Of a DNA stretch of 64,000 nucleotides, positions 18,181 through 27,646 are shown piece after piece. Every line of letters starts with the position of its first letter. Positions within the stretch are counted from its first letter, which is position 1. The stretch is from Sphingobacterium lumbrici (GTDB lineage Bacteria; Bacteroidota; Bacteroidia; Sphingobacteriales; Sphingobacteriaceae), in contig NZ_SRZY01000027.1 of assembly GCF_006476045.1 (NCBI RefSeq), positions 248,001 to 312,000 on the forward strand, written 5' to 3'. The notes under the pieces were generated by a model that ran no database searches, had not been told where the DNA came from, and saw only the letters and a list, made by a program, of their open reading frames with translations. The position numbers and the translations under genes are program-made.

Positions 18181-21100
18181 TTGACAATGTTATTTGAGTT
18201 AAAGTCCCGTATAGATCCATAAGAGCTATTTTGGATAGTTTCATATACCCTATTGTAAATGGGGTGCTTACTAAAGTGCTTTGAATTTCCGACAATAATT
18301 AAAAGACGTTTGGCTCGGGATAAAGCAACATTAAGCCGATTAGGAAATTCCGCAAATCCCAGGCTGTCTTGTTGTGGATAGCCATCCTCATTAAATAAAG
18401 GGTTGTTGAAGTCAGGAACTTGATTTGGATGCTGTGCAATAGAATTACTCCTAACCAATGAGACAATTACTATGTTCCTTTCCATGCCTTGAAACCTATC
18501 CACCGGTGAAATTCTTAAAGGCACCTCTGGATATTTCAGTTTCAGTTTTGAAAGTAGGCTTGCTTGCGCACCATAAAAAGTAATAATGCCAATTTGCTTT
18601 TCTTCTATTTGCTTTTCAGACCAATGGGAAATGAATTTCTCGTACCCTGGAGATTTTTTAAAATAGCTTAGTAACCAATCAATTGCCTCAACTTCTCCAT
18701 GATTTACTCTGGATGTACCACTCTTAATCTCAGGCGAAAGTGTATTTAGCCAAATAACATGGGTGCTTTTATTTGCTGTTACACCATGATACCGATTCAA
18801 TGGGTGGCTTAAATCATCTGAATCTGCAATGTTTTCAGGAATGCCACAATTCAAGCCACCATCTTCAATATAAAATTGCTTAACTGTGTCATTAATGGCA
18901 GGGTGCATCCTGTACTGGACATTAAAAGAAGACTTAAGATTGGGATCAATAGCCTTAAATAGCTTTTCAAAGTGAGAAACTGAAAACTCTTCCTTGTTTT
19001 GCTTTATAAATTGGACTAGGTTGAAAATCTCATTGCGATTTTTTTCCACTTTAGATTTCCTAGCTGTAATGGATAGATTGTCAATAAATTCATTGGTGTC
19101 AACCATAGGTGGTAATTGCCTATGGTCACCAATTACAACAGCCTTTTTCCCGAACAAGCAGGGTAAGGCAAGCTCTGGTGGTGATGCTTTACTTGCTTCG
19201 TCTTGAACCACTAAATCAAATTCTATGCTTTTTGATTTTAGCCCTAAAATTGTGTTTCGTGATTTTGAGGAATTAAAGGATTCTAATTCCTTTGGATAAC
19301 ATATGGCAGCATAGTCAGTAAAGAATCTTGTAAATCTATTCTGTGAGTTCAATTTGCCAATAGAACTGCATGTTGCTCCGATAACATTGGCATTCTTAAT
19401 ATAGGTGTCGGAGAAAATTTCACGAATAGTACTATCTGGTTTGCTTAGATAGGATGCCCATCGGGCGGCCCATTCTGTATCGGCCAATTGTTCTCGTTTG
19501 CTAGCCCTAGCGGATATAAGGGAAATCCAATCCTCAACAATGTTTTGTTCCGCTACTTCATTTTCAATTTCTGTTTTACCAATAGTCTTCCATTGCTTAA
19601 TCCCTTCAAGTGAGAACCTTCTGCCTTCTTTATCCAACTTTTCCTCTGAACCAAAACGAATTGGTTTAATAAGTAAATGATTTTTACTCCGGAGTTTATC
19701 TAAGGCATTATCTACCGCTAGGTTCGTTTCTGATGTAACCAACACCTTGTAAGGAGCGCCATTTTGCGAATAGTGTGATCGAATGTGCTGCCAAATAAGT
19801 TCTGCAATTGCGGTAGATTTCCCTGTGCCAGGTGGTCCTTGAATAACAAAAAAATCTTCTGCCAACAAACACTTTGCAATAGCTTCTTTTTGTCTTTCAT
19901 TTATGAATGAAGAGAGTAACGATGATTCAATATCCATCAATACATCTTTGTATTCTTGGGTTAGCAGAATGTCACCCGGAAAAGTCGTTGCTTTTGATGC
20001 TTCGATCAGAATTTCCTTCAAATTCTTATTAGGAATCACATTCGAAGATGAGGAAAAGATGGTATCAAGTGTATCGGCTAATCTTTTTACCTTATCACGG
20101 TCGCCTTTAAGAGTACAACAAACATTGATAGGATCACCTGAATCCAAATTTTCTGGTAAAGTGTCAATGAGCTTGATAAGGAGCTTAGGATAATTCAGTT
20201 TTACAACGGTTCCAAATGGAATTGGCTTGTTGGGCTTCCAAATCGAGATTTCTTCACCTTTTAGATAATTGAACTTGTTGTTAATTTCAAAGTCAAATTC
20301 TTCAGTTCTAAAGTTGATGTAGTATTTAAGTTTTCCACGTCCTAGATCATCAAATGAAAAATCTATATCCTGGTTATTAAATGCCTTGATTGAATCTGTA
20401 ATACGTGCCCTTAGTTGATTGACAATTGCTATATCATCAAATGAGCAATAGAATAACAGCTTTTGTTTGTCATTGAAGAATTTCGTTTTAAGAGAAGGTA
20501 TCTCTTGAAGCTTGGACTCTATTGAATTTAAAGGGCTATCGTAATCAATTCTGATTTTAAAGCCGTGTTGGTCGCCTTTATAGTCAATATCTACTATGCT
20601 TAATGAGTTGAGGAACTCAAGCTGCTTGTCTAAATCTTCTGATGTTGCAAAATCAAATCCGAGAGTTTCTTTTTCTGAACTGAAAGAATACTCTTCTGGA
20701 TCAAGGATATTTTGTAAATAATCGTAAAAAATCGAATGGTCTATCTGAAAAATATGCTGATGCTCTATGTCAAAATTCTCAGCACCAAAATATCTTTCAA
20801 AGACTCTTTTGAAATGAAATATTTCATATCGAAGATCGGAGAGGGTGATTGATGCATTAAATACTAGGTGAAAATTATTGTCCTGTGGGTCGGGTAAAAT
20901 AATTCCAACCTTATCATTGTATTTATCTTCAGATGCGAAATATATATTTCTATTCCTTCTTGTATTAAGGAAAGCGGAAAATGCATCTTCATGAATAGTG
21001 AAAATGATACGGTGATGCGATTTCTGATATGCGGTATTCTCAGAAATGAAGGTCAGAGGAGATTCTTTTAAGAAGACATTCTTCAACACCACATTGGCGT

Positions 21101-21728
21101 TATAACCATGCTTCTCGAAATCTGAAAAGCCAAGCGCATCCTTCAAATAGGTACTTACCAGATCATATTGTTTGGAAATGTAATGTTGACTTGGTTTGAC
21201 TTTGAAAATTCCCCCTATTGCTGGGAGTCTTGAGAAGTCATTTTTTTCCTGAATAACTTTATCAATCTTCTTTATTTGGCTGAGTGTTGCGAAACATTCA
21301 CCTTGATTTATTCCGTGAATGCCAATATCTTCTTTTAGCCAGCGAAATGCATCTTTTTTCTCGTGGACAGAGCCTGTAAAGCATGGAGTTTGATCAAATT
21401 CTAAATAATTAGCTTCCGCTTCTTCTAGTATTTCTTCGTTTATTTTGGGACTTAAAGTTGAGTCGTAAAGTAAATACCCTGCATTGATATTTATGTCATC
21501 TTCATTTATTTCTGGAAACGCTTGACGAATGATTTGGCTAACACTATTTAAAGGATTCTTTTTCTCAATGTCGAATTGAAGCAATCCATCATTATCTGTT
21601 TTTCGGAATGAGATAGTGAAAGGTTCGGCATATTGGTTGATGAATACTTCTTGCGCTTTTATAAATGCTTTCCAAGTGTTTATTATTGACATATCTGACT
21701 TTCTTAAATCAATATTTACAAAAACCAA
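18177..21728 (-). CDS. Upf1-like SF1 helicase with large unknown N-terminal region
   Basis: 1183 residues; a start at Met13 (21692) is also plausible and would remove the 13-bp overlap with the Argonaute gene. Residues 1-590 match no domain I know. The SF1 core follows: Walker A IQGPPGTGKST (629-639), motif Ia TSETNLAVDNAL, motif II VVQDEASKA (840-848), motif III GDHRQLPPM (867-875), QYRMHP (938-943), DRFQGMERN (1077-1085) and RLNVALSRAK (1131-1140). This is the AAA_11/AAA_12 (Upf1/Dna2-like) type, which unwinds RNA or DNA 5' to 3'. ATGA overlap with the giant gene implies coupled expression. In the cassette it may open duplexes for the Argonaute or process the target; that is inference. Confidence 0.85.
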   Translation of the reverse strand: MVFVNIDLRKSDMSIINTWKAFIKAQEVFINQYAEPFTISFRKTDNDGLLQFDIEKKNPLNSVSQIIRQAFPEINEDDININAGYLLYDSTLSPKINEEILEEAEANYLEFDQTPCFTGSVHEKKDAFRWLKEDIGIHGINQGECFATLSQIKKIDKVIQEKNDFSRLPAIGGIFKVKPSQHYISKQYDLVSTYLKDALGFSDFEKHGYNANVVLKNVFLKESPLTFISENTAYQKSHHRIIFTIHEDAFSAFLNTRRNRNIYFASEDKYNDKVGIILPDPQDNNFHLVFNASITLSDLRYEIFHFKRVFERYFGAENFDIEHQHIFQIDHSIFYDYLQNILDPEEYSFSSEKETLGFDFATSEDLDKQLEFLNSLSIVDIDYKGDQHGFKIRIDYDSPLNSIESKLQEIPSLKTKFFNDKQKLLFYCSFDDIAIVNQLRARITDSIKAFNNQDIDFSFDDLGRGKLKYYINFRTEEFDFEINNKFNYLKGEEISIWKPNKPIPFGTVVKLNYPKLLIKLIDTLPENLDSGDPINVCCTLKGDRDKVKRLADTLDTIFSSSSNVIPNKNLKEILIEASKATTFPGDILLTQEYKDVLMDIESSLLSSFINERQKEAIAKCLLAEDFFVIQGPPGTGKSTAIAELIWQHIRSHYSQNGAPYKVLVTSETNLAVDNALDKLRSKNHLLIKPIRFGSEEKLDKEGRRFSLEGIKQWKTIGKTEIENEVAEQNIVEDWISLISARASKREQLADTEWAARWASYLSKPDSTIREIFSDTYIKNANVIGATCSSIGKLNSQNRFTRFFTDYAAICYPKELESFNSSKSRNTILGLKSKSIEFDLVVQDEASKASPPELALPCLFGKKAVVIGDHRQLPPMVDTNEFIDNLSITARKSKVEKNRNEIFNLVQFIKQNKEEFSVSHFEKLFKAIDPNLKSSFNVQYRMHPAINDTVKQFYIEDGGLNCGIPENIADSDDLSHPLNRYHGVTANKSTHVIWLNTLSPEIKSGTSRVNHGEVEAIDWLLSYFKKSPGYEKFISHWSEKQIEEKQIGIITFYGAQASLLSKLKLKYPEVPLRISPVDRFQGMERNIVIVSLVRSNSIAQHPNQVPDFNNPLFNEDGYPQQDSLGFAEFPNRLNVALSRAKRLLIIVGNSKHFSKHPIYNRVYETIQNSSYGSIRDFNSNNIVK

Positions 21729-23815
21729 AGATTGTCTTTACCGTAATCGGGAATCTCGTTGCCCTCAAAGTATGGTAGCATTTCTGCAACCATTTCAGGA
21801 TACTTGATTGTTACTGGTAAGTTTTGTTGTCTTACTGATTTCCAGTACATGCGACTGAATTGATAAACTTGATCGATAAGCTCTTTAACCGTTTTGTAAT
21901 CTTCAACCAATTCAGGATTGGAGCAATTTATTTTGAGCTTTACCGGGAAGGAAAATCCATCATTGTAATTGAACTCTGATGCTGAGTACCTGGTATTGTT
22001 GAAAAGCAAAAATCTGTTATAACCTAATTTGATGAATGTGCCACTTACAGGCATCAAATCTTTCCAGTCCAAATCAAAGGCAACAATATCGGAGGATTCC
22101 GTTTTGTTGATGGTGACGATAAAGACCGGAATATTCAATTCCAATTCTTTTAGGCCGTTCTCAATCGGTTCGACTTCCTCTCTACTCATATCCTTGTAGA
22201 AGTGAATTACAAGTCTTCGGATTCCAGAATTTACATTCACGTAATCTTTAACTGCCCGAATGATTGAGCCTGCCAATTCTTTTGTTTGGTCTTTCTGAAA
22301 ACATTCAAAGCGGTTGAACTTCCCTGTATTGGAGAAACTGAAAGCACTGCCGATATATTGGATGTCAACTTCTGTGTGCTTGAATGCTCCGACTCCTACA
22401 ATCAGTTCATTCTTCAGCTTTGTGTCCAACCTCCACGGAGTGCCATTGAGCTTTGCGAGAATGGCAATTGCGATGTTTGGCAAGCTGAAATGATACTTGT
22501 CGTTGGTAATCACTTTGTCAGGATCTATCACCTGTGAGGAAACTCCTTTTTTCAATAGTAGCTCTTTCAGCTTATAGTACACCAACCGCTGAGATTTGAC
22601 TGGAACATTCTTGTTAATTGGGGTAATGTAAATGGCTATGTGCTGAATGTCTGTATCAAAGTCTTTGTCATTGATTTGCTCGTATAATTCCGGCCAAGGG
22701 TTATCCCTGTCTTTAAAATAGATTGCAAGTTCTTTATCTGGATGATAAGGTGTATGAATGAACTTTGATAGACCCCTAAAGCCGTTGAGTTTGCCATTAA
22801 AGTAGTTGTGAATCTTGGCTGCTACTTCCCTATCATCTTCATGGAGAATGAAAAAGAAATTAATCTTTGATGATGGGCTTAACTCGAAAGGACCATTTTC
22901 AGTAATGCCATAGTACGGAACATGGTGTAGCTTTTGATTTCCAAATACGAGTTTGTTGCTGGACTTTTCAATTGAGCCAATTCGGACTTCATCTACAGGA
23001 ATAAACCCTTTGGAGGATAGCGGAATGATAGCTTTGAACTCGGCTGTATTAAGCTGCTCTCTGTAAAATTTATCAATGGCCGTTTTGAATTTCTTGTATT
23101 TGTTCGTCTTGTCTGGGGCTTCTGTTTCCTGATGCAAAGCATCCCTGATTTCAAAATTCCAAACAGGATAAACCTTGTCGTAATTTCTTTTACCATCATC
23201 CGGCAATTCATCAAAGCGGTGTAGCCCTTTTTCATAGACCACCCAATTGAATGCTTTTACTGGTACTTCTTCAAATAATTCTGATACAGGTGTTTTGAAA
23301 ATCTTTGACTTGCCTTCAAATGTGACGAGTAATTCAAGGCTGTTTGAAACTGTCCTGAACTGCACTTTCAAAGAGAAACGGTCAAAAGTTTTGTATATCC
23401 CTTCCTTATCTTGTGTATCGCTTGGCAACCAAACTTCTGTATCGCTTACAAAATTGGGTTTGACCAAACATCCTTTTGACTTGAAATGATTATGGATTAG
23501 TGAATTGTAGTACCGTTTGAGAATGGGGGGCGATAAAGCGGAATTTGAAACCTGAACGGATTTCTCAATTCCTTCTTCGGTAGCGATTTTCTCATAGGAT
23601 GGCGTAGTTGGCTTAATGACCGGAATGAACCCTTCTTTTTCTTGGCAAAACGAAGTGTAGTAATGTTCCTGTTCTGCATACTTATCAATAACTTCATCAG
23701 GAACCAATGAATGATAAATTCGTGTAGTTCCTTCTTCCTCCTTGTTAGAAAAATAGAAGGTGAGCGAATCGCTCGGGTGATTGAATGTTAGTATGTTGAA
23801 ACAGTGCTTTGCCAT
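21716..23815 (-). CDS. Prokaryotic Argonaute, long type, apparently catalytically inactive
   Basis: 699 residues. The MID domain (about 385-455) has IAIYITP, then YYKLKELLLKKGVSSQVI followed by Lys434; Tyr414, Lys417, Gln428 and Lys434 fit the Y-K-Q-K pocket for the guide 5' phosphate. NIAIAILAKLNGTPWRL leads into PIWI (about 456-699), ending LPVTIKYPEMVAEMLPYF and the hydrophobic C-terminus NLWFL, all typical of pAgo. Where catalytic PIWI has GxD, this has VGVGAF (Gly476), so cleavage is probably lost; Asp542 in YKDMS remains. The N-terminal 380 residues hold the N and probable PAZ/linker regions. It begins in a TAATG overlap with hsdR. An inactive pAgo usually recruits a partner effector; the neighbours here are candidates. 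Confidence 0.85.
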   Translation of the reverse strand: MAKHCFNILTFNHPSDSLTFYFSNKEEEGTTRIYHSLVPDEVIDKYAEQEHYYTSFCQEKEGFIPVIKPTTPSYEKIATEEGIEKSVQVSNSALSPPILKRYYNSLIHNHFKSKGCLVKPNFVSDTEVWLPSDTQDKEGIYKTFDRFSLKVQFRTVSNSLELLVTFEGKSKIFKTPVSELFEEVPVKAFNWVVYEKGLHRFDELPDDGKRNYDKVYPVWNFEIRDALHQETEAPDKTNKYKKFKTAIDKFYREQLNTAEFKAIIPLSSKGFIPVDEVRIGSIEKSSNKLVFGNQKLHHVPYYGITENGPFELSPSSKINFFFILHEDDREVAAKIHNYFNGKLNGFRGLSKFIHTPYHPDKELAIYFKDRDNPWPELYEQINDKDFDTDIQHIAIYITPINKNVPVKSQRLVYYKLKELLLKKGVSSQVIDPDKVITNDKYHFSLPNIAIAILAKLNGTPWRLDTKLKNELIVGVGAFKHTEVDIQYIGSAFSFSNTGKFNRFECFQKDQTKELAGSIIRAVKDYVNVNSGIRRLVIHFYKDMSREEVEPIENGLKELELNIPVFIVTINKTESSDIVAFDLDWKDLMPVSGTFIKLGYNRFLLFNNTRYSASEFNYNDGFSFPVKLKINCSNPELVEDYKTVKELIDQVYQFSRMYWKSVRQQNLPVTIKYPEMVAEMLPYFEGNEIPDYGKDNLWFL

Positions 23816-26769
23816 TATTTAGGTCTGTTTTGAAGATTAGATTGTTGATTCCAAATCTTGTCGAATACAAAGTCTAAATACTGGCGTTTGAAGTCTGGGT
23901 CGTCCGTGAATTTTTTATACAAGTCGGTGTATTGGAAAATGACGTCCTGCATCAAATCCTCTACCTTTTTATCAGAGGTTATTTTTGCATTTTGTTTGTC
24001 GCTGTTCTTTACGGCATTGACAGTAGCTTGATCACGGGCAAAATCTGCAGGCAACTGCTCAAACAGGAAATTCTTTACCTTATCATCATCAGTCCAGTTA
24101 TCAATACCAAACTTTGTATTAAACTCTTTTAGGATAGCATCCAACTCATTAAAGCCGGGCTCACCTTTTGTTCCTTTCATTACTGGTGGTGTAGGGTCTA
24201 ATTCTTCATTACCACTTAGTTTGATATTTTCCTGAGTTGTTCGGGTTAGTCTATAACTATCCAAGTCTATTGCTTCCAGAATGCCTTTGGCTAAATCCTC
24301 AATTTCATCTGGTTTGATTTTTGGAATCAGGAATTTTAGAAACCAATACAACCTTTCCCAATAGGAATTATTGAAGGAAAGCAGCTTAGAAAGGAAGGCA
24401 TACATTCTGAAAAAGGATTTCGCCTTTACATAGAAATCAATCTGGGCATCTTCATTCAATTCATTTTTATACTCTGCAACGCACTTATCAATGATTGGGT
24501 CTAATTCCTGTCTTTCCGCTTCTTTGAAATACAATTCGGTGAAGTTTACCACATCATCCTGTGAATAGACCTGAGCTTTGTCCAAAGTATCCTGTAGGTC
24601 ATTTAGTTTGTTTGCATCTGTTTCCTCACTAAGGATAGTGGTAGTATAGAAAGGCTCAAATGCCTTTTTAATATCTTCTGTGGTATTAAAGAAATCCATT
24701 ACAAATGTGTCTTCTTTGTAAGGTTTGTATGCTCTATTGAGTCTCGATAAGGTTTGTACAGCCTGAACATCCGCTAATTTTTTATCTACATACATGGTAT
24801 GCAAGAGCGGTTGGTCGAATCCTGTTTGAAACTTATTGGCTACTATCAGAAAGCGGTATTCTTTTTTCTTAAACTCGGTTGGAATGTCATTGCTTGGGAA
24901 ACCATTTAATCTGGCCTCATCCCAATCTTCTCCCTCTATTTCTTTTGTGCCTGAAAAAGCGACAATGGCTTTGTAGGGTGAGTTTATTTCTTTCAGGTAT
25001 TCTTTGAAAGCCTGATAGTAAAGAATGGCGTTTTTAATGCTTTTGCAAACAACCATCGCTTTTGCCTGACCATTGATGAGCTTTCTAATATCTGAATGGA
25101 AATGGTCTAACATGATTTTAGATTTTTCCATAATGGAGAAAGGATGGCTTTCTACATAAGCACGTAGTTTCTTGTTGGCTTGGCGAGTTTCAAACTCAGG
25201 GTTATCTTCAACCGCTTTATCTAATTTGTAATAGGATTGATAAGTGGTGTAATTCTTCAGTACATCGAGAATAAATTCTTCCTCGATGGCTTGCTTCATG
25301 GTATAATTATCAAAAGCAATGAATTTACCTTCTGCGGTTTTTTCTCCGAAAGTTTCTAAAGTCTTATTTTTTGGAGTGGCCGTAAATGCAAAGTAGCTAC
25401 CGTTTTTAAGCATTTTACGGTTCTCAATCAATTCATTGATAATATCTTCGGAAGTAGGGGGCTCTTTTTCTTCACCGTAGGCCTCTTCTTTATCAGAAAG
25501 GACCCAATTCATTTTGCTGGCCGTTTCACCACTTTGGCTACTGTGGGCTTCATCAATGATGATTGCAAACTTTTTCGCCTGTAATGTTCCAATTTCATCA
25601 ATTATGAATGGGAATTTTTGAACTGTGGTTACAATAATTTTCTTCCCATCTTCAAGGGCTTGCTTTAATTGACTGCTACCTTTATCTATGGCTTCAACCA
25701 CGCTGCTGACCTGAGCAAATTGTTTGATATTATCTCTAATCTGCTTATCTAAAACACGCCTGTCTGTCACCACAATAACACTATCAAAAACGGTCTCAGT
25801 ATTTTCGCTATCATGTAAACTCACCAACTGGTGTGCTAACCAGGTAATTGAATTTGATTTGCCTGAACCAGCTGAATGCTGAATAAGGTATTTTTGGCCA
25901 ACACCCTTTTCTTTGGAATGATGCAGTAGCTTTTTTACTGCTCTGAGTTGGTGGTATCTGGGAAAAATGAGTTTGCGTTTGATTTTCCCTGTGTCTTCAT
26001 CCTTTTCTTCAACAATTTGAGCAAAGTTCTCTACTATGTTGCTCAGGCTTTCCTTCGTTAAAATATCCTTCCATAGGTAATCAGTTTTTAAGCCTTCGGG
26101 GTTTACAGGATTACCAGCACCATCATTGTTACCTTTGTTAAAGGGTAGGAAAAAGGTCTTTGTACTATTGAGATGTGTGGTCATGTAAACCAAATCTGCA
26201 TCTATGGCAAAGTGAACCATACATCTACCAAAGGCAAACAAGGGTTCTTTCGGATCTCGGTCTGTTTGATATTGGCGAATGGCGTGTTTTACATTCTGAC
26301 CCGTCCATTGGTTCTTTAATTCAAAAGTGCTCAACGGCAAACCATTTACAAATAATATCATGTCTAAAGAGTTGCTATTCTCCAGACTGTAGTACAACTG
26401 GCGAGTAACAGAAAAAATATTGCTGCTGTATTGCTTTTGGGCTTTATCGTTAAGCAGTGAGGATGGCTTTTTAAAGTAGAGCTGTACCCTTAAATCCAAA
26501 TCTTTGACTCCATTGCGCAAAATTTCAATAATTCCTTTCTGACGAATTTGGTCGGAAAGGCGTTTCAAGAATTTGTCCTTGCCTCTTTTGATTATTGTAT
26601 CGTGGGCATTGGATTGCGTTGCTGCCAAAAACTCGAACAACAGCTTTTCATTAATGCAGAGGTCACGGTCATAGTCGGCACTATAGCTTGCAATAAAACC
26701 ATTGTGGTTGATTAAATGCTTTTCTATTATCGTTTCTAAGCCCTTTTCTGATGTATCTGTTGTGTGCAT
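23815..26769 (-). CDS. hsdR: Type I restriction enzyme R subunit (endonuclease-translocase)
   Basis: 984 residues. N-terminal HSDR_N nuclease: SLDMILFVNGLP, then TFELKNQ (Asp136...Glu150-x-Lys152), then QYQTDR. Motor domain: Walker A IQHSAGSGKSNSITWLAHQL (from about 296), VVTDRRVLDKQI, IIIDEAHSSQSGE, FTATPKNKTLETFG, VANKFQTGFDQP and QTLSRLNRAYKPY. The C-terminal helical domain contacts the methyltransferase. It cuts unmodified DNA after ATP-driven translocation together with HsdM and HsdS. It is separated from hsdS by two inserted genes and is followed, with overlap, by the Argonaute gene. Confidence 0.95.
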   Translation of the reverse strand: MHTTDTSEKGLETIIEKHLINHNGFIASYSADYDRDLCINEKLLFEFLAATQSNAHDTIIKRGKDKFLKRLSDQIRQKGIIEILRNGVKDLDLRVQLYFKKPSSLLNDKAQKQYSSNIFSVTRQLYYSLENSNSLDMILFVNGLPLSTFELKNQWTGQNVKHAIRQYQTDRDPKEPLFAFGRCMVHFAIDADLVYMTTHLNSTKTFFLPFNKGNNDGAGNPVNPEGLKTDYLWKDILTKESLSNIVENFAQIVEEKDEDTGKIKRKLIFPRYHQLRAVKKLLHHSKEKGVGQKYLIQHSAGSGKSNSITWLAHQLVSLHDSENTETVFDSVIVVTDRRVLDKQIRDNIKQFAQVSSVVEAIDKGSSQLKQALEDGKKIIVTTVQKFPFIIDEIGTLQAKKFAIIIDEAHSSQSGETASKMNWVLSDKEEAYGEEKEPPTSEDIINELIENRKMLKNGSYFAFTATPKNKTLETFGEKTAEGKFIAFDNYTMKQAIEEEFILDVLKNYTTYQSYYKLDKAVEDNPEFETRQANKKLRAYVESHPFSIMEKSKIMLDHFHSDIRKLINGQAKAMVVCKSIKNAILYYQAFKEYLKEINSPYKAIVAFSGTKEIEGEDWDEARLNGFPSNDIPTEFKKKEYRFLIVANKFQTGFDQPLLHTMYVDKKLADVQAVQTLSRLNRAYKPYKEDTFVMDFFNTTEDIKKAFEPFYTTTILSEETDANKLNDLQDTLDKAQVYSQDDVVNFTELYFKEAERQELDPIIDKCVAEYKNELNEDAQIDFYVKAKSFFRMYAFLSKLLSFNNSYWERLYWFLKFLIPKIKPDEIEDLAKGILEAIDLDSYRLTRTTQENIKLSGNEELDPTPPVMKGTKGEPGFNELDAILKEFNTKFGIDNWTDDDKVKNFLFEQLPADFARDQATVNAVKNSDKQNAKITSDKKVEDLMQDVIFQYTDLYKKFTDDPDFKRQYLDFVFDKIWNQQSNLQNRPK

Positions 26770-26773
26770 TTCC

Positions 26774-27646
26774 TTAAATCAATACTTTGTTTATTCTACT
26801 TATAATTTCCATACAAGTACCGTTTGCATTGATCTTCGCATCCGTAATGTATTCGGCATCACTAATGCAAACAGTATTGGATTTTCCACTTTTTCTCAAT
26901 TGACCTACAGTGCCTACTAAGGATTTTTTATGACTGTACTTTTCGCCATTGACTTTTAAGATTTGACCTGTAGCGTCCAGTTTTAAAGAAGCACTAAACA
27001 GTGTGCAGGTATGATTAACAGCCAAAAAGCCTTCCGCAGCTTGAAAAATATCATCATTGCCATCTCTCATTAAAGGCAACAGAACGTCTTCCAACATTCC
27101 TTCATCAGCATCAGGCTTTCTAAATATGTATGCACCTACCTGTATATCCTCAAACAGATGAAATTCAGCAGGGTCATATTCTTCCTCAAAGGCAACTTTT
27201 GGAAATGCCAGCTTACATTCTTCTATCACCTGATTCATTCTTGCCTCAGTACCTAAGTTATCGGCATCAAAAAAGTATAGCACTGATATTGATGTGTCCG
27301 GTATGGCTTGTATTGCATCCGGGTCGGGTTCATTAAGGGCGTTTAGTGCCTTTATCAATGAAATTCTAATATCAGCTCTACTTTCACCACCAATTGAATA
27401 GATAAGAATAAGATTGTTGCCTCTATTCATCACATAGGCTGGCAGAAACCTTGAACGAGCTTCCTGAATTTTTACTTCGGGAATACTGACATTCAAAATG
27501 TCTCTTGAGAGAAAGTCATTCAACGGTTGAGGGTAATTCTTGATTAACTCATTATTTGTGGTAAACCCGTTCGTTTTCAATATCCGATAAACAAACGCAG
27601 CGTCATGAGACCCCTCTGTAAGTATGTACAATAAATTCTGAGCCAT
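26774..27646 (-). CDS. TOPRIM-domain protein (DUF3226/OLD-like nuclease partner)
   Basis: 290 residues. TOPRIM motifs: LYILTEGSHDAAFVYRIL with Glu10 or Glu11 as the metal residue, and SVLYFFDADNLG (about 147-158) with the DxD pair. LILIYSIGGES lies between. These fit the TOPRIM nucleases of OLD-like and DUF3226/DUF4435 proteins. Its ATG overlaps the stop of the ATPase gene (TAATG), a layout like the split ATPase plus TOPRIM pairs of anti-phage systems such as PARIS and Gabija, although those have different partners. It sits inside the Type I operon between hsdS and hsdR. Probably a nuclease or RNA-targeting effector activated by the ATPase. Confidence 0.7.
   Translation of the reverse strand: MAQNLLYILTEGSHDAAFVYRILKTNGFTTNNELIKNYPQPLNDFLSRDILNVSIPEVKIQEARSRFLPAYVMNRGNNLILIYSIGGESRADIRISLIKALNALNEPDPDAIQAIPDTSISVLYFFDADNLGTEARMNQVIEECKLAFPKVAFEEEYDPAEFHLFEDIQVGAYIFRKPDADEGMLEDVLLPLMRDGNDDIFQAAEGFLAVNHTCTLFSASLKLDATGQILKVNGEKYSHKKSLVGTVGQLRKSGKSNTVCISDAEYITDAKINANGTCMEIISRINKVLI

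Noticed and set aside
21716..23815. Reading the Argonaute as a PIWI-RE protein
   Set aside because: The MID pocket and C-terminus are of ordinary pAgo type and the DinG-like helicase and REase partners of PIWI-RE loci are absent.
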